This document shows positions 5,636 through 8,480 of a stretch of 8,480 bases of DNA, piece by piece (within the stretch, counting starts at the first letter, position 1; every line of letters starts with the position of its first letter). The notes under the pieces were generated by a model that was not told where the DNA came from, did no database searches, and saw nothing but the letters and a program-made list of their open reading frames with translations. Source of the DNA: Alphaproteobacteria bacterium (GTDB lineage: Bacteria > Pseudomonadota > Alphaproteobacteria > Paracaedibacterales > CAIULA01); NCBI GenBank assembly GCA_019751935.1, contig JAIEMR010000127.1, forward strand, positions 1 to 8,480. The letters are read 5' to 3'. A program made the translations under genes and the position numbers.

Positions 5636-6976
5636 TTAAATTTCCAACCCATAAGCTTTGGCAAAAATTTCTATAGGATGAGACGAGGTGAAACTGAGAG
5701 TCTCTGAGGGGTCCTTTTCAATTCCTTGCATTAAATGTTCCGCCGCCAAAGGGCATTCGGATAAAACCAAACGGTTGTTATTTTTAATAGCTTGTTTCGC
5801 AGCTGGCTTTCCAACCTTAATGGCTGTTTCAAAGTTATCCACCATCATCCCCCACGTTCCTCCGTGGCCCGAGCAACGTTCAATGACATCGACTTTAGTG
5901 CTTGGAATTAAACGCAACATCTCAGCTGCCTTTTGACCTATGTTTTGAGCACGAGCATGGCAAGCTAGATGAAGAGTGATATTTTCACCCAAAGGTTCAA
6001 GGCCAGGGGCAAGGCCAAAGGTTTTAGAAAGGGAAACAATGTATTCAGAAATATCTTTGGTAGCCATGCTTAAAGCTTTGACATTTTCATCCTGTGGATT
6101 AATAAGTGGCCATTCTTGTTTTAACATCAACGCGCAAGAGGGAATCAGGGCAATAATAGTATAGCCTTTGTCGATCCAAGATTTCAGTTCTGTTGCCACA
6201 TGTTTTGCATTGCTGCTAACTTTTTCAAGATCCCCTTGCTCCAGTGATGGCATGCCGCAGCATCCTGGATAAACAACCTCTGTTTCAACGCCGTTATGGG
6301 CTAGGATTGCCCTTGCAGCAAGTCCAAGCGAAGGGTTGTTATAATTGCCAAAGCAGGTTGCATAAATCACCGCCTTTTGACCATATGCAGGAGCGTCTTT
6401 ATTAAGAGGTAGTGGGTTTTTCTCAGCTTGTTTTACCAGAGTTTGTGAATTGAACTTTGGAATGGCAGCATTTTTATGAATCTTAAGGGTTTTTTCTAAA
6501 AGTGGGCGAGTAAGGGCGTTATCTGTTTTCGTTGCCCAATTGGCAATAGGCGCTGTAAGGCTTGCAATTTTTCCGTTACGATCGGTTTTTGCTAATTCTT
6601 TACTGACAATTGATGTTTTGCCCTTTTTAAAGTCAGCTGCCCGGTACCTAAGCATTAAATGGGGAAAATCAATATTAAATTCATGAGGGGGAACATATGG
6701 ACATTTGGTTAGAAAACACATGTCACATAAGGTGCATGCATCAACGACACCTTTAAAATCCTTGCTTTCAACGTTGTCTAATTCACCTGTCGGATTTTCA
6801 TCGACAAGCTCAAATAAACGTGGGAAGCTATCACATAAATTAAAGCAACGACGGCAGCCATGACATATGTCAAAGACACGGCGCATTTCCTCATCAATTT
6901 TTTCCGTATTGATAAAGTCAGGGTCGGTCCAGTCAATGTCGTGCCTAGTTGGGGCTTCCAGGCTGCCTTCGCGCAT
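5636..6976 (-). CDS. GlpC/heterodisulfide-reductase-like Fe-S protein
   Basis: The 446-residue protein carries two [4Fe-4S] motifs near the N-terminus, C38-x2-C41-x2-C44-x3-C48 and C81-x2-C84-x2-C87-x4-C92-P. Two CCG-type (cysteine-rich) domains follow. The first has Cys208, PGCCG (Cys239, Cys240) and Cys281. The second has Cys339, CSGHGG (Cys368) and Cys408, so its CC pair is reduced to one cysteine. The stretch CTLCDMCFLTKCPYVPP followed by DFPHLMLR is typical of the Fe-S proteins encoded beside rubrerythrin in many proteobacteria, and it separates this protein from true GlpC of anaerobic glycerol-3-phosphate dehydrogenase. It probably moves electrons, perhaps to rubrerythrin; this is inferred from context. 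Only 12 bases separate it from rubrerythrin, and AAAGG lies nine bases before its ATG. No signal peptide or membrane segment is seen. The DUF3501 gene that often completes this cluster is not present downstream. Confidence 0.88.
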   Translation of the reverse strand: MREGSLEAPTRHDIDWTDPDFINTEKIDEEMRRVFDICHGCRRCFNLCDSFPRLFELVDENPTGELDNVESKDFKGVVDACTLCDMCFLTKCPYVPPHEFNIDFPHLMLRYRAADFKKGKTSIVSKELAKTDRNGKIASLTAPIANWATKTDNALTRPLLEKTLKIHKNAAIPKFNSQTLVKQAEKNPLPLNKDAPAYGQKAVIYATCFGNYNNPSLGLAARAILAHNGVETEVVYPGCCGMPSLEQGDLEKVSSNAKHVATELKSWIDKGYTIIALIPSCALMLKQEWPLINPQDENVKALSMATKDISEYIVSLSKTFGLAPGLEPLGENITLHLACHARAQNIGQKAAEMLRLIPSTKVDVIERCSGHGGTWGMMVDNFETAIKVGKPAAKQAIKNNNRLVLSECPLAAEHLMQGIEKDPSETLSFTSSHPIEIFAKAYGLEI

Positions 6977-6988
6977 ATAATGGGCCTT

Positions 6989-7414
6989 TTACGCAGCTGC
7001 AGCTAGTGTATCAAGGGCTCTTTGAAAACGACCAGCGTGGGATTTTTCGGCCTTTGCTAAGGTTTCAAACCAATCAGCAATTTCATCAAAACCTTCTTCG
7101 CGGGCAGCTTTTGCCATGCTTGGGTACATGTCTGTGTATTCATGTGTTTCACCAGTAATTGCTGCTTTTAGGTTATCTGCTGTAGCGCCAATTGGAAGAC
7201 CTGTTGCAGGGTCGCCAACAGCTTCTAAAAATTCAAGGTGACCATGCGCGTGTCCTGTTTCACCTTCGGCGGTTGAGCGGAATACGGAGGCGATGTCATT
7301 GTAACCTTCGATGTCAGCTTTTTGTGCGAAATAAAGATAACGGCGATTTGCTTGAGATTCACCAGCAAAAGCATCTTTTAAATTTTTTTCTGTTTTGGAT
7401 CCTTTTAAGGACAT
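6989..7414 (-). CDS. rubrerythrin (no rubredoxin domain)
   Basis: A diiron peroxidase of the ferritin-like fold that reduces hydrogen peroxide in the cytoplasm. All seven diiron ligands expected from Desulfovibrio rubrerythrin are seen: Glu19 (AGESQANRRY), Glu52 and His55 (EGETGH), Glu89 and Glu92 (GETHEYTDMY), and Glu123 and His126 (KAEKSH). The protein ends at 141 residues, so the C-terminal rubredoxin domain of classical rubrerythrin is absent and electrons must come from another protein. The Fe-S protein encoded 12 bases downstream is the natural candidate. AAGGAG lies eight bases before the ATG. The gene is first in its operon and has a promoter candidate at 7445-7474. Confidence 0.93.
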   Translation of the reverse strand: MSLKGSKTEKNLKDAFAGESQANRRYLYFAQKADIEGYNDIASVFRSTAEGETGHAHGHLEFLEAVGDPATGLPIGATADNLKAAITGETHEYTDMYPSMAKAAREEGFDEIADWFETLAKAEKSHAGRFQRALDTLAAAA

Positions 7415-7444
7415 GTTTTTGACTCCTTTTTAATTGATGAACAA

Positions 7445-7474
7445 ATACTACACCATGTTACCTCTAAAGTGTAA
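7445..7474 (-). promoter_or_regulatory. promoter of the rubrerythrin operon
   Basis: On the minus strand TTACAC (7474-7469) and TAGTAT (7450-7445) are 18 bases apart, 30 bases before the start codon. Both match the -35 and -10 consensus only partly. A loose CCTCTAAAG...GTAAGGGG symmetry (about 7461-7478) overlaps the -35 and might be an operator, but it is weak. Confidence 0.45.
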
Positions 7475-7539
7475 GGGGAATATGATGTTTGATGGATGCA
7501 GACTTATTGAAAATTCATACACTCCTTTCCCAAACCATC

Positions 7540-7569
7540 TTGACAACAAATGCCAAATTATTCTGCAAT
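7540..7569 (+). promoter_or_regulatory. promoter of the acidic secreted protein gene
   Basis: A perfect -35, TTGACA (7540-7545), is followed after 18 bases by TGCAAT (7564-7569), a four-of-six -10. Transcription would start near 7576, giving a very short leader before the ATG at 7591. This is also the main reason for rejecting the upstream in-frame ATG at 7489. Confidence 0.55.
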
Positions 7570-7590
7570 AATTTTATTAAAATTATCTAT

Positions 7591-8454
7591 ATGAGTAAGC
7601 GTATGAAAAAAAATTACAGTTTGGTTTTGTTAAGTTTGCTAGCCACGACAACTATTTCTTTAGCTGCAGAAACTGAAGGTTTGGATCCAGAAGAGAAGAA
7701 AAGAAACAGATCTTTATTAAGTAAACCACCATTGGCAACAGAAGTTGCAATTCCTGATGATGAGGCAGCAAGAGGAAATAAAAAAAGCAAATCTTCAAGA
7801 GAATCAATATCTGCGCTGAAGGATGCATTAGCTGGAACTGGAGAAGAGGGTGATGGAAGCTATTCTTTAAGTGTCCTGCCAACTGTATTGATGAAGGAGA
7901 CGGTTACAAAGTTTGACGATCAAATTATGAAGGAAGCAAGGGATGTTCTGACAGCAATGCTGGGAGAAGCTAATGCATCTACCCAAGATGATATCTGCGA
8001 GATATTGTCATTTGCCCGCAGAGAAGACATTTCTTACGATGATGAAAAACCGTCGGCCGCAGGATTAAAAGCAGCATTGAGTGCTTTGTCAACGCTTAGT
8101 GAGCAGGAAAACTATATTGAAACAGTATTTGGATCGTTTCTAGTTCAGAATCCTCATCTTATAGGACTTGAGCCTAGTCCAAAGGATGATACGGCAGGAG
8201 GATCCGGCTATAGCTCTCAATTAGATGAGAGATACGAAGATCCAGAAGATCCAAATTATGGGTTTCAAGCAGATGATGGACTTGAATGGGAAGAAGAAGA
8301 TCCAGAAGATTCAGTTTATGGTGTTCGAGCAAATAATGGAGCTGAAGCGGGGAACGAGGACGGTGAAGATGATGATGATGATCGTTTAGGTTACGTAGAC
8401 TATGGTTCCGAAGATGAGGAAGGATCTGGAGACGATGATGAGGATGAAGATTAA
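7591..8454 (+). CDS. secreted highly acidic repeat protein
   Basis: No family is recognised. From the ATG at 7591 the product has 287 residues. A Sec signal peptide is clear: a basic start (MSKRMKKN), a hydrophobic core (about 10-24), and cleavage probably after Ala25 or Ala26. A charged, Lys/Arg-bearing segment (34-70) follows, then a region of probable helices (about 72-195) with the only cysteine, Cys136. The tail from about 198 is extremely acidic: two 20-residue repeats starting EDPED (216-235 and 236-255) sharing a Y-G...A...G-x-E pattern, then Asp/Glu runs to the end. The tail should be disordered and could bind cations or basic partners. No strong ribosome binding site precedes either 7591 or the alternative ATG at 7603 (283 residues). 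The gene diverges from the rubrerythrin operon. Secretion by an intracellular bacterium would make it an effector candidate, but nothing here proves that. Confidence 0.8.
   Translation: MSKRMKKNYSLVLLSLLATTTISLAAETEGLDPEEKKRNRSLLSKPPLATEVAIPDDEAARGNKKSKSSRESISALKDALAGTGEEGDGSYSLSVLPTVLMKETVTKFDDQIMKEARDVLTAMLGEANASTQDDICEILSFARREDISYDDEKPSAAGLKAALSALSTLSEQENYIETVFGSFLVQNPHLIGLEPSPKDDTAGGSGYSSQLDERYEDPEDPNYGFQADDGLEWEEEDPEDSVYGVRANNGAEAGNEDGEDDDDDRLGYVDYGSEDEEGSGDDDEDED
8236..8355 (+). repeat. tandem 60-bp repeat, two copies, in frame
   Basis: Copies at 8236-8295 and 8296-8355 each start with GAAGATCCAGAAGAT and encode 20 residues with 10 identities (EDPED, Y-G, A, G, E). The acidic stretch after 8356 (EDGED...GYVDYG) may be a decayed third copy. 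Confidence 0.8.
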
Positions 8455-8480
8455 ATTGATATATCTTCTATTTCTGGACA

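Noticed and set aside
5636..6976. True GlpC of anaerobic glycerol-3-phosphate dehydrogenase
   Set aside because: No glpA or glpB neighbours are present, and the rubrerythrin pairing and motif details fit the rubrerythrin-associated Fe-S family better.
7489..7590. 34-residue upstream extension of the acidic secreted protein
   Set aside because: It would bury the signal peptide inside the protein and would overlap the best promoter; the ATG at 7591 gives a normal signal peptide.

Overview
The window looks like the chromosome of a low-GC alphaproteobacterium, probably an intracellular or host-associated lineage of the Holosporales/Rickettsiales kind. This is an inference. It rests on the AT-rich intergenic DNA, an RNase E of alphaproteobacterial layout, dispersed palindromic repeats of the CGTCATTGCGAG...CTCGCAATGACG type, and several secreted proteins I do not recognise. 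No phage genes, transposases, CRISPR arrays, tRNAs or rRNAs were seen.

Layout. Positions 1-308 hold no convincing gene but contain a long imperfect hairpin (35-94). A host-attachment/baeRF-type protein follows at 309-740 (+). A folded repeat element (791-871) separates it from the convergent pair rne (1609-3879, -) and a nicotinamidase/isochorismatase-family hydrolase (899-1600, -), which appear to be translationally coupled. A 434-base AT-rich gap (3880-4313) holds the rne leader and the promoter side of two tandem secreted, cysteine-rich proteins (4314-4718 and 5024-5419, both +). Each of these lies in a cassette with the same upstream block, a near-identical signal peptide, the same 3' block and its own terminator, while the mature cysteine-rich domains have diverged strongly. 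A second repeat element (5517-5605) separates them from a convergent two-gene operon (-): rubrerythrin (6989-7414) followed by a GlpC/heterodisulfide-reductase-like Fe-S protein (5636-6976). A divergent promoter region (7415-7590) then leads to a secreted, very acidic protein with a tandem 60-bp repeat (7591-8454, +).

How the parts fit. Rubrerythrin and its Fe-S partner form a plausible peroxide-detoxification unit. RNase E and the amidohydrolase are housekeeping functions (RNA decay, NAD salvage). The three secreted proteins are the unknown part and the best candidates for new biology. The two repeat elements share one fold, with base changes in one arm matched by changes in the other, and both sit between convergent genes.
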